Positions 45,260 through 53,959 of a stretch of 64,000 nt of DNA are shown one piece after another. A model generated the notes under the pieces. It was not told the DNA's origin. It was given only the letters and a program-made list of their open reading frames with translations, and did not search any database. The stretch comes from Myxococcales bacterium (lineage in GTDB: Bacteria; Myxococcota_A; Polyangia; Polyangiales; Polyangiaceae). Both the position numbers and the translations under genes were made by a program. The stretch lies in the NCBI GenBank assembly GCA_016712525.1, contig JADJQX010000007.1, positions 1 through 64,000 of the forward strand. The letters are read 5' to 3'. Position 1 is the stretch's first letter. Every line of letters starts with the position of its first letter.

Positions 45260-48200
45260 GTTTCCCTCCACAGAGTTCACGGAAAGCGACGAGGCCGCGC
45301 AGCGCCTTCTCCGACGCTTCGCCCCTCAGCATCGCCGAGTCTCCGATCACGACGAGAAGCCGTTGCTGCCGGCTCATCGCGACGCACAGACGGTTCTCGA
45401 GCATCAGGTGGCCGAACTTCCGTCGGAGGGAGCGCTCATCCGACACGGGCAGGTCGTTCGCTCTCGTCATCGACAGGAACACGACGTCGAACTCCTTGCC
45501 CTGGAAGGCGTCGACAGTACCGACGCGCAGTCGCTCGATGAGCCGCCCGTCCTCGCCGCGCGTCTCGCGCCAAGCGTCCTTGACGCGGTAGGAGCCGTCG
45601 TCGAGCCGCTCGGACATCCCACGCTTCTCCATCGCGAGCAGCACCTCGTCGACCTGTGCTGAGTAGAACGAGATGACGCCGAAGCTGAGATCTCGCCGCG
45701 CGGTCGCGAGGCGCTCGACCTCCTTCGCGATCCACTCGGCTTCGACAGCGCGCCGTTTGCTTTGACCACCGTGCTCGCGGCCGCGCGAGAGAGGCATGTC
45801 CACCCACGCGGCAACGCGCCCGGCGTATCCCGGCAGGTCGTGAATGAACTCCTCCGGGCGGCGGGGAGACTCGAAGCCCTCGCCATAGGGCGCGTAGAAG
45901 GTGTCGCTGACGAACGACCCGAGCACGGGGTGCATCCGGTACTGCTTGTCGAGCGTGACCGTGCGCTTGATGCCGTCCTTCGCCTCTCGCTCCTTCATCG
46001 CCTGGAACAGGCGCTCGAAGAGGCTGCGACGCAGCGCGGCCGTCGTCGCGTCGGCGACCGATTGCTCGAGCTGGCTCTCGATGTCGGGCTCGAGGATGTG
46101 TGGAAGCTGGCGGTGATCGCCGACCAGGATGATGCGCCGCTCCGCGCGTGACATCGGGATGAACAGGTCGAGCGGGTTGGCGCGCGCGGCCTCGTCGACG
46201 ATCACGTTCGCGAAGACGGTGTCTTCGCCCTTCGCCTGGCTCATCTGGAAGCCGACCGACTGCTGACAGGTGGCGGCGAGCACGACGGTGTAGCTCCGCA
46301 CCGCGTCGCGGACCGCATCGATGTCGTTCTCCAGGTCGTTGAGGTACTCGTAGAGGACCGCGTCCTCGCCGCCCGCTGACTCGCGAGCCTTGGCGTAGAG
46401 CGCGTCGACGATCTCCGGGAGAAGGCTCTCGAGGTCGCTGTGAACCATCGGAGCGCCGACCGGCTTCTCGGCCGAGAGAAGATCGATCAGACCATCCTGC
46501 AGCGTCTTCAGCTCGGAGAGGAACGACGGCGCGTCGTCGCTGGTCCACTCGGCCGCTTCGCTCAGGACTCGGTGCTTGCCCTCGTCGTAGAGACCCATGC
46601 GCTGAAGCCGCAGGCGTGCGCGGCCAGCGTTCCGAGGACCATCATCGCCGAACGCGATGGGGTCGGTGCGCAGCGCGCGAACTGCCTTGAGGGCAAGAGC
46701 GCGGTCGTCGTCCTCGGCATCGTCGATCTGCGGGGAGCGCGAGAGCTCCTGACGAAGCACGTCGAGCCGGTCGTTCAGGGTGGGCGGGACGTAGCTGCTG
46801 CAGAGGTCCTGCACCTCGCGAACGACGCGCAGCGACTCGTCGGCCGTGAGCGGCGACGCGACATAGGCGGCGGCGAGCGTTCTGACCTTGCGGAGGACCT
46901 CTGTCACGGGGCGTTCGGGGAGGGTCGACAGGTCTGCGCGCACAGCGTCAGCTCTCTCCCGACGCCAGCGATCGAAGCCGTCGCTCTGATCGGTGGTCCC
47001 TCGCTTGCGCCCGACCTTGATCGCCGGGAGGCCGAACACGAGGGTCCGTGACGCCGCGTTTTCGACGGCGTCGTGTTGGTAGCTCGTGAGCAAGGTCTGA
47101 CCAGCGAGCTCGTCTTCCGAGAGCTCGGCGAGGCGAGCCTCAAGGGCCGCGATCGTCTTCGTCTTGCCGGTGCCTGGCGGGCCCTGGATCAAGGCGATGT
47201 CGGGCGTGTTGAGCGCTACGCGCAGCGCCTCCACCTGCCGCGCCGTGGGGTCACCACCGAACACCGCGCGTGCGGCGACAGAGAGTGCGTCCTCCGTCTT
47301 TCTGCGGCGCTCGGGGACGGCGCTTCCCTCAAGCAAGAGGCCAAGCTGGGGCATCGGGCACTCGGCAGACGCGATGAGCGACTGCGCGTGCTCGCGCCGT
47401 TCGAGGCGCTTGCGATCGCCACTCACGCTCAGGAACAACACGCCGCTCTCGGGCGGCTCACGGTCATCGCTGTCAATCGGGGGCTGCAGGTCGATCGTGC
47501 GCCGCTGGGGCTCGGCGCCCGAGAAGGAGCCGACGAAGATCCGCGACCGCTGGGAGCGCGCAGCGCCGGCGTCGGTCGTCGTCGCGGCGTCGTCAGTCGC
47601 CTGCTGCAGCTCGGGCGGCGGGTTCTGCGCGGCCTCGAGATCGACGTCCTCCGCGTTGCGCAGCACCTGGAGGGCGGTCTCGAGCTGCTTCGTGTCCTCT
47701 ACGAAGAAGCGCCACCGCCCGTCTCCCTGCAGCAGCCGCTTGCTGTACCGAAGCCAGCCGAGGGTTCGCGCGCGACGCAGCACGCTTTCGCGTTCGAGCT
47801 TGTTGTACTCCTTCCAAACGTTGAGATAGCTGCCGGCCTGCTCGACGAGCTGATCGAGCTGAGTCCGCGCGGCGCCACGAAACGCGCCCGCGATGGTCGC
47901 ATCGCAGAACCGAATGCGCCCGAGCACGAGCACCACGGGGCGGCGCTCGTCGGGAGAGGTGCCGCGCTTCGCCTCCACGACTCGAGTGGCGAGCAGCTTG
48001 TCGTCGCGCCCCTTCGCCACGTCGACTGCGTACCCCCGGCCGTGAAGCCGGAAGGCGCCACTCTGGTCGGTCTCCGGCGTCGGGCTTCCCGAGAGGAACA
48101 CCCTCGCAGTGCCATCGTCGGCCTGGAGGAGGAACCGATCGTTCAGCCACTGGGTGGCCTCGGCAGCCGTGACGCTGCGGGCGAGCTTCTGCCTCACCTG

Positions 48201-48563
48201 CTCGACGAGCTTGTCGTCGACGCCGATGTCGACCGGGTCGGGCCAGTCGTAGCGCGCGGGGAACTCATGCACCTGCACGAGCACCGCTTCGCTCTTCTTC
48301 CCCTTCGGGCGGACGGAGGCGACCCAGGCGACGCGCGGGAGGTTGCGGTCCCGAAGTCGCTGGAGCGCCTCGATTGCCCGCTTGTCAGCGCCGACGACGC
48401 TCCACGCACTCGCGCCGATTCGCAGCAGCGAGTCGCCGGTGACATCGGAGAACTGCAGTGCCGCCTCCGCGCGAGCTTCGATGACGAGGTCGAAGTCGGC
48501 TGCCGCGCTCGGCATGACCTCGAAGGTCGAGACCTCTCCCGAGGCCAGGTCGTTGATGTTCAT
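45237..48563 (-). CDS. cnuH: UPF1-like SF1 helicase (CoCoNuT-type CnuH)
   Basis: A 1108-residue helicase starting MNINDLASGEVSTFEV at 48563; ATG overlaps the kinase stop. Motifs in order: Walker A ALIQGPPGTGKTKTIAALEA near 458, DEAARANPLDLFIP near 786, VGDHRQLPH near 812, LDKQYRMHPVLGSF, GTVDAFQGKEFDVVFLSMTR near 1015 and ENRLCVAMSRQQRLLVVIGD near 1056. These are the UPF1/SMUBP2-type SF1B signatures. The N-terminal 450 residues are a long regulatory region. UPF1-type helicases unwind or strip RNA, in line with an RNA-targeting system. Confidence 0.85.
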   Translation of the reverse strand: MNINDLASGEVSTFEVMPSAAADFDLVIEARAEAALQFSDVTGDSLLRIGASAWSVVGADKRAIEALQRLRDRNLPRVAWVASVRPKGKKSEAVLVQVHEFPARYDWPDPVDIGVDDKLVEQVRQKLARSVTAAEATQWLNDRFLLQADDGTARVFLSGSPTPETDQSGAFRLHGRGYAVDVAKGRDDKLLATRVVEAKRGTSPDERRPVVLVLGRIRFCDATIAGAFRGAARTQLDQLVEQAGSYLNVWKEYNKLERESVLRRARTLGWLRYSKRLLQGDGRWRFFVEDTKQLETALQVLRNAEDVDLEAAQNPPPELQQATDDAATTTDAGAARSQRSRIFVGSFSGAEPQRRTIDLQPPIDSDDREPPESGVLFLSVSGDRKRLERREHAQSLIASAECPMPQLGLLLEGSAVPERRRKTEDALSVAARAVFGGDPTARQVEALRVALNTPDIALIQGPPGTGKTKTIAALEARLAELSEDELAGQTLLTSYQHDAVENAASRTLVFGLPAIKVGRKRGTTDQSDGFDRWRRERADAVRADLSTLPERPVTEVLRKVRTLAAAYVASPLTADESLRVVREVQDLCSSYVPPTLNDRLDVLRQELSRSPQIDDAEDDDRALALKAVRALRTDPIAFGDDGPRNAGRARLRLQRMGLYDEGKHRVLSEAAEWTSDDAPSFLSELKTLQDGLIDLLSAEKPVGAPMVHSDLESLLPEIVDALYAKARESAGGEDAVLYEYLNDLENDIDAVRDAVRSYTVVLAATCQQSVGFQMSQAKGEDTVFANVIVDEAARANPLDLFIPMSRAERRIILVGDHRQLPHILEPDIESQLEQSVADATTAALRRSLFERLFQAMKEREAKDGIKRTVTLDKQYRMHPVLGSFVSDTFYAPYGEGFESPRRPEEFIHDLPGYAGRVAAWVDMPLSRGREHGGQSKRRAVEAEWIAKEVERLATARRDLSFGVISFYSAQVDEVLLAMEKRGMSERLDDGSYRVKDAWRETRGEDGRLIERLRVGTVDAFQGKEFDVVFLSMTRANDLPVSDERSLRRKFGHLMLENRLCVAMSRQQRLLVVIGDSAMLRGEASEKALRGLVAFRELCGGKHGLAVQA

Positions 48564-49960
48564 CGGGCGGCTCCCGGTCGAAGTTCGAAGTTGACGACGC
48601 GGTGCAGGCTGTCGGGTGAGCCGAGGTGGAGGCGCCACGAGGCCACGCCGGGCTCGAGCCGGATCTCCTTCACGCGGTCGGTCACCTCTGCACCTCGGCC
48701 GCCGCTGGGGGACGAGAGCCGGTAACGACCGCCGTCGACGCTTCGCAGCGAGAGCCGCGTGCCCGAGAGCTGGAGCTCAATGACAGGCCGAGCACCAGCA
48801 GCACCGTCGCGCCCATGCGCGAGGCGTTGCGTGACCGACACGGTCTCGCCGTCGGTCAGTCCGAGGACCGCAGCGACCACTGCACGACGGCGGTCACCTA
48901 CGGGCTTCTGCAGTAGCTCGCCGCCCGCACCGACAGAGGGGTCCCACAGGTTGAAGGCGGCGGTGGCGAACGCAGGCCGAGGCTCGTCACACCACGGGCA
49001 GAGCTTCTCCGTGAAGTAGTAGGTCCCCTTGCACGACGCGCAGGACAACGTGGCGTCGGCGGCACCGTGCAGGCACTCGGCCCACTCAGAGACGCCAGGC
49101 CGCTTCGCCGCGTCTCGGAGGCCGGCGCCGAAAGCGCGCTCGGCGAGGTCGAGGAGCTTTCGCGACAGCACATTGGGCCGGGGGATGCCGTAGGACGCGC
49201 GATTGGTCTCGTCGGTCGGGTGGTCGATCCACGGCAGGCGTCCGCCGAGAGCCTCCTCCTCTCGCTCGGGAGGGCCGTCGTTGACTGCGTCGCCGATGAG
49301 CGGATGGGCGAGGGACAGCGTCTGGAACGCGAGCACGCTGAAGGCGTGAGCGTCCGTGAGCGAGTTGACGCCGCTCGTGCACCGCACGAGCTCGGGCGCG
49401 CCGTAACCGGGGGTGTAGACGGCGGGCACGCCCGCGACCGACGCGTAGTGGATGTTGTCCGCGTCGATGAAGCGGACCTCCGTCGCCGCGGGGCTCTCTG
49501 AGACGAAGATGTTGTGGGGCGACGGGTCGGAGTAGACGAGCCCTTTGCCGTGCAGAGCCGCGAGCGCGTCGGCACTGCGAGCGAGGAGCTGGAGTCGCCG
49601 CCGCAGACCACCGCCCGCGAGGTACCACGTGGCGGGAGAACTCTCCTCCTTGGGCACAGCCCCAAGCGCCTTCAGCGGCTGCATGCCGGTGAGCAGCTCC
49701 ATCACGTAACCGAGCACCGGCTCGCGAAGCATCTCGATGGGCCGGGCGATCTCGAGATCGGCGAGGGAGAGCCGCTTGACCTGCGTGAGCTGGTTGCGCA
49801 GGCGCTCACGCCGAGCTGCTGAAGAGTCGAAGACGATCTTCGCAGCGAGCCTGCCGCCGTCGACCTCGTAGACGGCCCCCTGGCCTCCGCGCCCCAACTG
49901 CCGGAGCAGGGAGTAGCGCACGCCGTTGATGTCAGTGACCTGGCGCGGAGCAGACGTCAT
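48560..49960 (-). CDS. TerY-P-type protein kinase with zinc ribbon
   Basis: A 466-residue kinase. Gly loop LGRGGQGAVYEVDGG at 22-36 with Lys 41. The catalytic loop is SDPSPHN (Asp 145, Asn 150), replacing the usual HRD..N, and FIDADN holds the metal Asp. A zinc ribbon, CASCKGTYYFTEKLCPWC (Cys 307, 310, 321, 324), follows the kinase domain, the mark of the TerY-P kinases. The C-terminal 120 residues resemble an FHA-like beta sandwich (SGTRLSLRSVDGGRYRLSSP). Kinase, phosphatase and vWA genes overlap each other. Confidence 0.8.
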   Translation of the reverse strand: MTSAPRQVTDINGVRYSLLRQLGRGGQGAVYEVDGGRLAAKIVFDSSAARRERLRNQLTQVKRLSLADLEIARPIEMLREPVLGYVMELLTGMQPLKALGAVPKEESSPATWYLAGGGLRRRLQLLARSADALAALHGKGLVYSDPSPHNIFVSESPAATEVRFIDADNIHYASVAGVPAVYTPGYGAPELVRCTSGVNSLTDAHAFSVLAFQTLSLAHPLIGDAVNDGPPEREEEALGGRLPWIDHPTDETNRASYGIPRPNVLSRKLLDLAERAFGAGLRDAAKRPGVSEWAECLHGAADATLSCASCKGTYYFTEKLCPWCDEPRPAFATAAFNLWDPSVGAGGELLQKPVGDRRRAVVAAVLGLTDGETVSVTQRLAHGRDGAAGARPVIELQLSGTRLSLRSVDGGRYRLSSPSGGRGAEVTDRVKEIRLEPGVASWRLHLGSPDSLHRVVNFELRPGAAR

Positions 49961-50712
49961 GCGAGCACCGCCTCCCGCTGCGTGAGGACGACGAGGGTCT
50001 TGTCATCGGTGTGGTGGGGCGTGGGCCAGTCCTTCAACTCTCGCTGGAGCGCTCGCCAACGCTGGCTGGGCGCCATGCCGGCGAAGTCGTCCATGAGCCA
50101 CTGCACGAAGCCGTCGATGCGCTCGGGCAGCAGGTCGTCAGCGACCCCGTCAGTCGCGAGCACGACGACCTCCCCGCCCGCGCGTGGGAAGCTACGGTGC
50201 GTCCACGACGCCGAGTGGCCGAGTGCGGCGGTCTCGTTGGCGAAGCCGCCCGAGCGCGGGCCCACGATCCACTCCAGCCCACGTCTCGTTCGCAGGAGCG
50301 CGAGGCCGTCGCCGATCGCCGCCACGTGAACCTGCCCGTAAGCGTGCGCGAGCGCGAACAAGCACGTCGCCGCACAGTCGCGAGCGGTCGACGGAGCGAT
50401 GAGCGAACACCAGACCGGCTCGATGCGGACGAGGAGCTCGTCCAGGTCCCGTGCGCCTGCCTTGTGCCACGAGCGCACTGCATCGAGCACCGCCCGGCAG
50501 GCCAGCTGAGCGCCACGACGGGCCTCGCGTCGAGAGCCCATCCCATCACTGACGACGACCAGCGTCCCGAACGCTCCGCGCGCTCCGAGCCAACTGTCCT
50601 CGTTGGACTTGCCTTCGGCGCGATGGCGCGGTCCGACCACGCTGGCGCCGAAGTAGTCGTCGGGTAGGCGGTTTGACACGAAGGCCTCGGCGCGCTCAGA
50701 AGTTGAAGTCAT
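49957..50712 (-). CDS. PP2C-type protein phosphatase (TerY-P)
   Basis: A 251-residue phosphatase starting MTSTSERAEAFVSNR at 50712. Metal-binding motifs: SNEDSW near 37, VVVSDGMGSRREA near 53, AAIGDGLALL, VVVLATDGVADDLLP and the final TDDKTLVVL. All expected acidic residues are present, so it should be active. It probably opposes the neighbouring kinase. Start overlaps the vWA gene by 16 bases; end overlaps the kinase by four. Confidence 0.85.
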   Translation of the reverse strand: MTSTSERAEAFVSNRLPDDYFGASVVGPRHRAEGKSNEDSWLGARGAFGTLVVVSDGMGSRREARRGAQLACRAVLDAVRSWHKAGARDLDELLVRIEPVWCSLIAPSTARDCAATCLFALAHAYGQVHVAAIGDGLALLRTRRGLEWIVGPRSGGFANETAALGHSASWTHRSFPRAGGEVVVLATDGVADDLLPERIDGFVQWLMDDFAGMAPSQRWRALQRELKDWPTPHHTDDKTLVVLTQREAVLA

Positions 50713-51493
50713 CGAGATCGGTCGGCTCCGCGGCGATGACGCTGTCAGGGTTCGCGCTCCGCGAGCGCTGCGTGACACTCATCGTCACCCAGCGGAAGAA
50801 CTGCTTGATTTGCCTCGCCTCGTGAGCCCGGTAGACACGTGCCTCGGGCGTCGCGAGGAACGCGGAGAGCATCGCCTCGTCGGCGTCGTCGCCGATCCCC
50901 ATCGCGAAGCGAGCCGCCTTTGACGCGCGCTCCGCGCCGAGGAGCCGCTTCAGCGGTGCCTGCCACTCGTCGGTGGGCTGGCCATCCGAGACGAGGATGA
51001 TCGTCGGGCGATACGCGCGGCTCGGGATCTGCGCGCGGTCCTCGATCATGCCGGTCGCCGCATCGAAGGCGGCGCCCATCGGCGTCCCACCGGCCGCCGT
51101 CATACGGGTCCACTGGACCTTCGCGGCAGGTGCGAGCGGCTGGTGAACCTTCGCGCCGTCCTTGCCGAACGTGACCACGGAGACGTGGATCTCCGCGCGG
51201 CTGTCGTCCTCACCGCCGAAGCTCTCCAGCATCTCCTGCACGGCGTCGTTGAGCGCGTCGATCTTCCCGTTCGTGCTCATGCTGCCGCTGACATCGGCGA
51301 GCAGCAGCACCGGCAGCGGCCTCGCGCTCGACGCGGTGAACTCCTTCAGTTTGCTCATGGCTTTGTCTCCAGTCTTCTTCGGTGCGGCCTTCGGTGGCGT
51401 TCGGCGCTCTGCCACCTGCTTGATCTCTGCTTGAACTCGTGAGGTCCCGTTGCGGCGGCTGACGATGTCCTCGAGGTACTTGGCCCATCCCAT
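50696..51493 (-). CDS. TerY-like vWA-domain protein
   Basis: A 265-residue protein starting at 51493 behind GAGGTGA; a shorter start at 51358 (MSKLKEFTASSARPLPVLLL) is possible. MIDAS motif DVSGSMS at 67-73, Thr in TAAGGTPMGAAFD and Asp in LVSDGQPTDEW complete the metal site. The C-terminus is QIKQFFRWVTMSVTQRSR, as in TerY proteins that form a triad with kinase and PP2C. These triads are thought to switch associated effectors on and off. First of the triad in the operon. Confidence 0.85.
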   Translation of the reverse strand: MGWAKYLEDIVSRRNGTSRVQAEIKQVAERRTPPKAAPKKTGDKAMSKLKEFTASSARPLPVLLLADVSGSMSTNGKIDALNDAVQEMLESFGGEDDSRAEIHVSVVTFGKDGAKVHQPLAPAAKVQWTRMTAAGGTPMGAAFDAATGMIEDRAQIPSRAYRPTIILVSDGQPTDEWQAPLKRLLGAERASKAARFAMGIGDDADEAMLSAFLATPEARVYRAHEARQIKQFFRWVTMSVTQRSRSANPDSVIAAEPTDLDDFNF

Positions 51494-51501
51494 CGCTCAC
51501 C

Positions 51502-51828
51502 TCACCGCCGAAAGCTGCGACGACGGCGCGTGCGCAGGCTCCTGAAGTCGCTGTTCCGGTACACCGTCATCACCGCGCCGCTGACCGTGACGACCACCTG
51601 CGTCCCCTCGAACTCGCGCAGGTCGACGCCGTCGCGCCGGTACTTCTCGACCTCCTTGCGACCGATCGCGAAGATCTGGGCGCCGCGGATCTCCACGCAG
51701 CGCCCGAACTCCAGCGCGGCCTCGATCGCGGTGCGAGAGATCGAGCGCGTGGTCATGCGTTCGTAGGCGTGCTTGGAGAGAGAGAAGCTGCCGAGCGTCG
51801 AGGGCAGTGCAGCGAGGGCAGGCGACAT
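51502..51828 (-). CDS. DUF4258-like small protein, first gene of CoCoNuT operon
   Basis: A 108-residue protein starting MSPALAALPSTLGSF at 51828, behind AAGGAG; the frame continues upstream but through the sigma54 promoter. FSLSKHAYERMTTRSISRTA and IEAALEFGR fit the DUF4258/BrnT-like small RNase-fold pattern, and the C-terminal 12 residues are nearly all Arg (RTRRRRSFRR). Function in these operons unknown; a toxin-like or RNA-binding role is possible. Confidence 0.6.
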   Translation of the reverse strand: MSPALAALPSTLGSFSLSKHAYERMTTRSISRTAIEAALEFGRCVEIRGAQIFAIGRKEVEKYRRDGVDLREFEGTQVVVTVSGAVMTVYRNSDFRSLRTRRRRSFRR

Positions 51829-51880
51829 CGAACGGCTCCTTTCGGTTCTCGCCGCGTGATGCGGCGACCGAGGGCCGTAG

Positions 51881-51898
51881 AGCGAAGGACGTGCCAAG
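51881..51898 (-). promoter_or_regulatory. Sigma54 (-24/-12) promoter of CoCoNuT operon
   Basis: Reading the minus strand, TTGGCACGTCCTTCGCT has GG at -24 and GC at -12 with the required 10 bases between, and about 14 of 16 conserved bases of TTGGCACG.NNNTTGCT. It would start transcription near 51871, about 42 bases before the DUF4258 ATG. The sigma54 activator gene ends 30 bases upstream, so it is almost certainly its target. Confidence 0.7.
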
Positions 51899-51927
51899 CG
51901 GATGAGCCGCCATCGCCAGGCGCGCGC

Positions 51928-53439
51928 TCATCGCTTCACCTCGTAGCGTTGGAGCCAGTTCGTGAGGGTCTGGTAGCTCGGGAGGCCAACCAGGCCCGCT
52001 GCCTTCGTCTTGTTCCCGTCCGCTTCATCCAGCGCGCGCTCGAGGTAGTGACGCGCGACTTCCGCCAGCAATTCCGGGAGGTTGAGATCCTCGCCCAGGG
52101 GGCGACCGAGGACGTCGGTGCGCTGTGTCGTGGGGACTGCAAGGAGAGCCTCGCGCAGGTCTTCGGTGGTGATCGTCTCGCCCTCGCTCCAGATGGCGGC
52201 GCGCTTGAGCGTCAGCAGCAGCTCGCGCACGTTGCCCGGCCACGGATGCGCGAGCAGAAGACTTCTTGCGCCTGCGGAAAGTTTCTTGTCCCGATATCCA
52301 GGCTCGCCGATGGCCTCGTGGTTTACCTGCTTCAGGAGCTCGTCGACGAGCAGGCCGACGTCCCCCGAGCGCTCTCGGAGGGGCGGCAACTTCAGGACGG
52401 CGACCGCGAGCCGATAGAAGAGATCCTCGCGGAAACGGCCGGCAGCGACCTCGTCGACGACGGAGCGGTTCGTTGCGGCCACGATCCGAACGTCGATCCG
52501 CTTCGGTTTCCTGGCGCCGACGCGCGTGACCTCGTTCTCCTGCAGGACTCGGAGGAGCTTCACCTGAACCGGCAACGGGAGCTCGCCCAGCTCGTCGAGG
52601 AACAGCGTTCCCCCGTCCGCCGCCTCGAAGTACCCCTCGCGAGCGTCTACGCCAGTCGCCGCTCCCTTCTCGACGCCGAAGAGCTCGGACTCGACCAGGC
52701 TCGCGGGGATCGCTCCGCAGTTCACAGGGATGAAGGGCTTGCTCTTACGCGGGCTTGCCTGGTGGATCGCCTTCGCGAGCAGCTCCTTGCCGGTACCGGA
52801 CGCGCCCTCGATCAGCACCGGGACGTTGCGCAGCGCCACGCGGCGCGCGCGTTGGATGAGCCGCGCCATCACCCGGCTCCGGTGGATGATGGTCTTGAAC
52901 TCCGGGGCGGGCGGCGAGTCCGCCGTGCTCTGCGCGCGGAGGCGTTCGTCCGGCTCGCGCAGAAGATCGGGTAGGAACTCCGCCGCGATGTCGAACGGCA
53001 CCTCGGCGGTCTTCACGCCCTGCTCGCGCGACGACTCGATGAACTGCGCCGGGAAGATCGTCTTGCCGAGCAGCATCCACACGGCCGCCATCGGTGGCGA
53101 GCCGGGACTGAGGTGGAACGTGAGCGTCGCGTCCCTGTGCTGCGCCAGCACCTCTTGGCAGGCTCGGCGCGCAGCCTCGTAGATGCCGCCGAAGTCGGTC
53201 GGCCCGCGCAGCGTCTCGCGCCGTTCGACGATCTCTGCCGGGGTGCGCTCGCGCAGCCAGGCGATGAAGCCGGGCAGGAGCTTCTGATGGTCGGCCTTGT
53301 CGAAGAACTCGAGCAGGACCACCTGGTCGAACGAGCGTGCGGCGAGCGCCTGGGCGATGGGCCCAAGGTCGCCCGTACCTGCCTTCTCAGGTCCCTTCAG
53401 GTCGGAGACGCCGACCCACGCGATGAGGACAGCCCGCAC
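51928..53439 (-). CDS. RtcR-like sigma54 activator with CARF-type sensor
   Basis: I choose the GTG at 53439 (VRAVLIAWVGVSDLKG) because a promoter ends six bases before it; the frame is open back to 53535. The protein has 503 residues. About 1-150 form a CARF/RtcR-type Rossmann sensor (VVLLEFFDKADHQKLLPGFI, LTFHLSPGSPPMAAVWMLLG). The AAA+ domain has Walker A EGASGTGKELLAKAIHQ and Walker B GGTLFLDELGELPL. The sigma54-contact GAFTGA loop is replaced by GAATGV (KGAATGVDAREG). The C-terminal HTH ends GNKTKAAGLVGLPSYQTLTN. RtcR senses RNA ends and activates RNA-repair genes, so the ligand here may be cyclic-phosphate or cyclic oligonucleotide RNA. Confidence 0.75.
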   Translation of the reverse strand: MRAVLIAWVGVSDLKGPEKAGTGDLGPIAQALAARSFDQVVLLEFFDKADHQKLLPGFIAWLRERTPAEIVERRETLRGPTDFGGIYEAARRACQEVLAQHRDATLTFHLSPGSPPMAAVWMLLGKTIFPAQFIESSREQGVKTAEVPFDIAAEFLPDLLREPDERLRAQSTADSPPAPEFKTIIHRSRVMARLIQRARRVALRNVPVLIEGASGTGKELLAKAIHQASPRKSKPFIPVNCGAIPASLVESELFGVEKGAATGVDAREGYFEAADGGTLFLDELGELPLPVQVKLLRVLQENEVTRVGARKPKRIDVRIVAATNRSVVDEVAAGRFREDLFYRLAVAVLKLPPLRERSGDVGLLVDELLKQVNHEAIGEPGYRDKKLSAGARSLLLAHPWPGNVRELLLTLKRAAIWSEGETITTEDLREALLAVPTTQRTDVLGRPLGEDLNLPELLAEVARHYLERALDEADGNKTKAAGLVGLPSYQTLTNWLQRYEVKR

Positions 53440-53445
53440 GGTACG

Positions 53446-53474
53446 ACGGTACAAGAAAGCTTCGGTCGCCACAA
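53446..53474 (-). promoter_or_regulatory. Sigma70-type promoter of RtcR-like gene, leaderless
   Basis: On the minus strand TTGTGG (53474-53469), 17 bases, TACCGT (53451-53446), then six bases to GTG 53439. This is the classic spacing of a leaderless transcript. The divergent promoter at 53696 uses the same TTGTGG box. Confidence 0.45.
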
Positions 53475-53560
53475 CGAACCTTGTGGACGCCATCGGGCGC
53501 TCGGCGGCGGGATCTTGCAGCTCCTGCGTGGGCACCGCCGTCGTTCGCCCGCCTCGGACC

Positions 53561-53592
53561 GAATAGCCGCTTTGACGGGGAAGCGGCTATTC
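53561..53592. promoter_or_regulatory. Perfect 12-bp inverted repeat between the two defence operons
   Basis: GAATAGCCGCTT (53561-53572) and AAGCGGCTATTC (53581-53592) are exact complements around the 8-base loop TGACGGGG. It lies about 90-100 bases upstream of both divergent promoters. It has no T run, so an operator for a dimeric regulator is more likely than a terminator. Confidence 0.5.
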
Positions 53593-53695
53593 GCTCCGGC
53601 ACCCTCGAGCCCCGCGCGCCGATGTCGTCTCGGGGCCCGCGCCCCGAGTCCGGGACCGACTTTCGTCGACTCTGGCCGGCCCTCCTCCGCGCTCC

Positions 53696-53725
53696 TTGTG
53701 GGATGTCCGGCGAGCGGCGTACCAT
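53696..53725 (+). promoter_or_regulatory. Sigma70-type promoter of second operon
   Basis: TTGTGG (53696-53701), 18 bases, TACCAT (53720-53725). Transcription would start near 53732, before the AGGA at 53739 that precedes the ATG at 53750. It shares its -35 box with the RtcR-like promoter opposite. Confidence 0.45.
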
Positions 53726-53749
53726 CAGGGATCCGCGAGGAACCGTCCG

Positions 53750-53959
53750 ATGGCAGAGCCCTGGGTATCCGTTGAAGACGTCGCTGCCCATCTCGGGGTC
53801 GCGAAGGACTCCGTGTACCGGTGGATCGACGCGAAGGGTCTGCCCGCCCACAAGATCGGCAAGCTCTGGAAGTTCAAGCTCTCCGAGGTCGACGCGTGGG
53901 TGCGTGGGGGCGGCGCGCTCGAGGGCCACGAGACGCCCACGACGCCGAGGAAGTCATGA
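53750..53959 (+). CDS. HTH (excisionase-like) DNA-binding protein
   Basis: A 69-residue protein, MAEPWVSVEDVAAHLGVAKD, with a MerR/excisionase-type helix-turn-helix (VAAHLGVAKDSVYRWIDAKG, LWKFKLSEVDAWVR). Likely the regulator of this operon, perhaps acting at the inverted repeat at 53561. Its end overlaps the ATPase gene by four bases, so it is made with the operon products. Confidence 0.7.
   Translation: MAEPWVSVEDVAAHLGVAKDSVYRWIDAKGLPAHKIGKLWKFKLSEVDAWVRGGGALEGHETPTTPRKS

Noticed and set aside
53629..53648. GC hairpin CTCGGGG-CCCGCG-CCCCGAG as terminator
   Set aside because: No T run follows, and it lies upstream of the promoter of the second operon.
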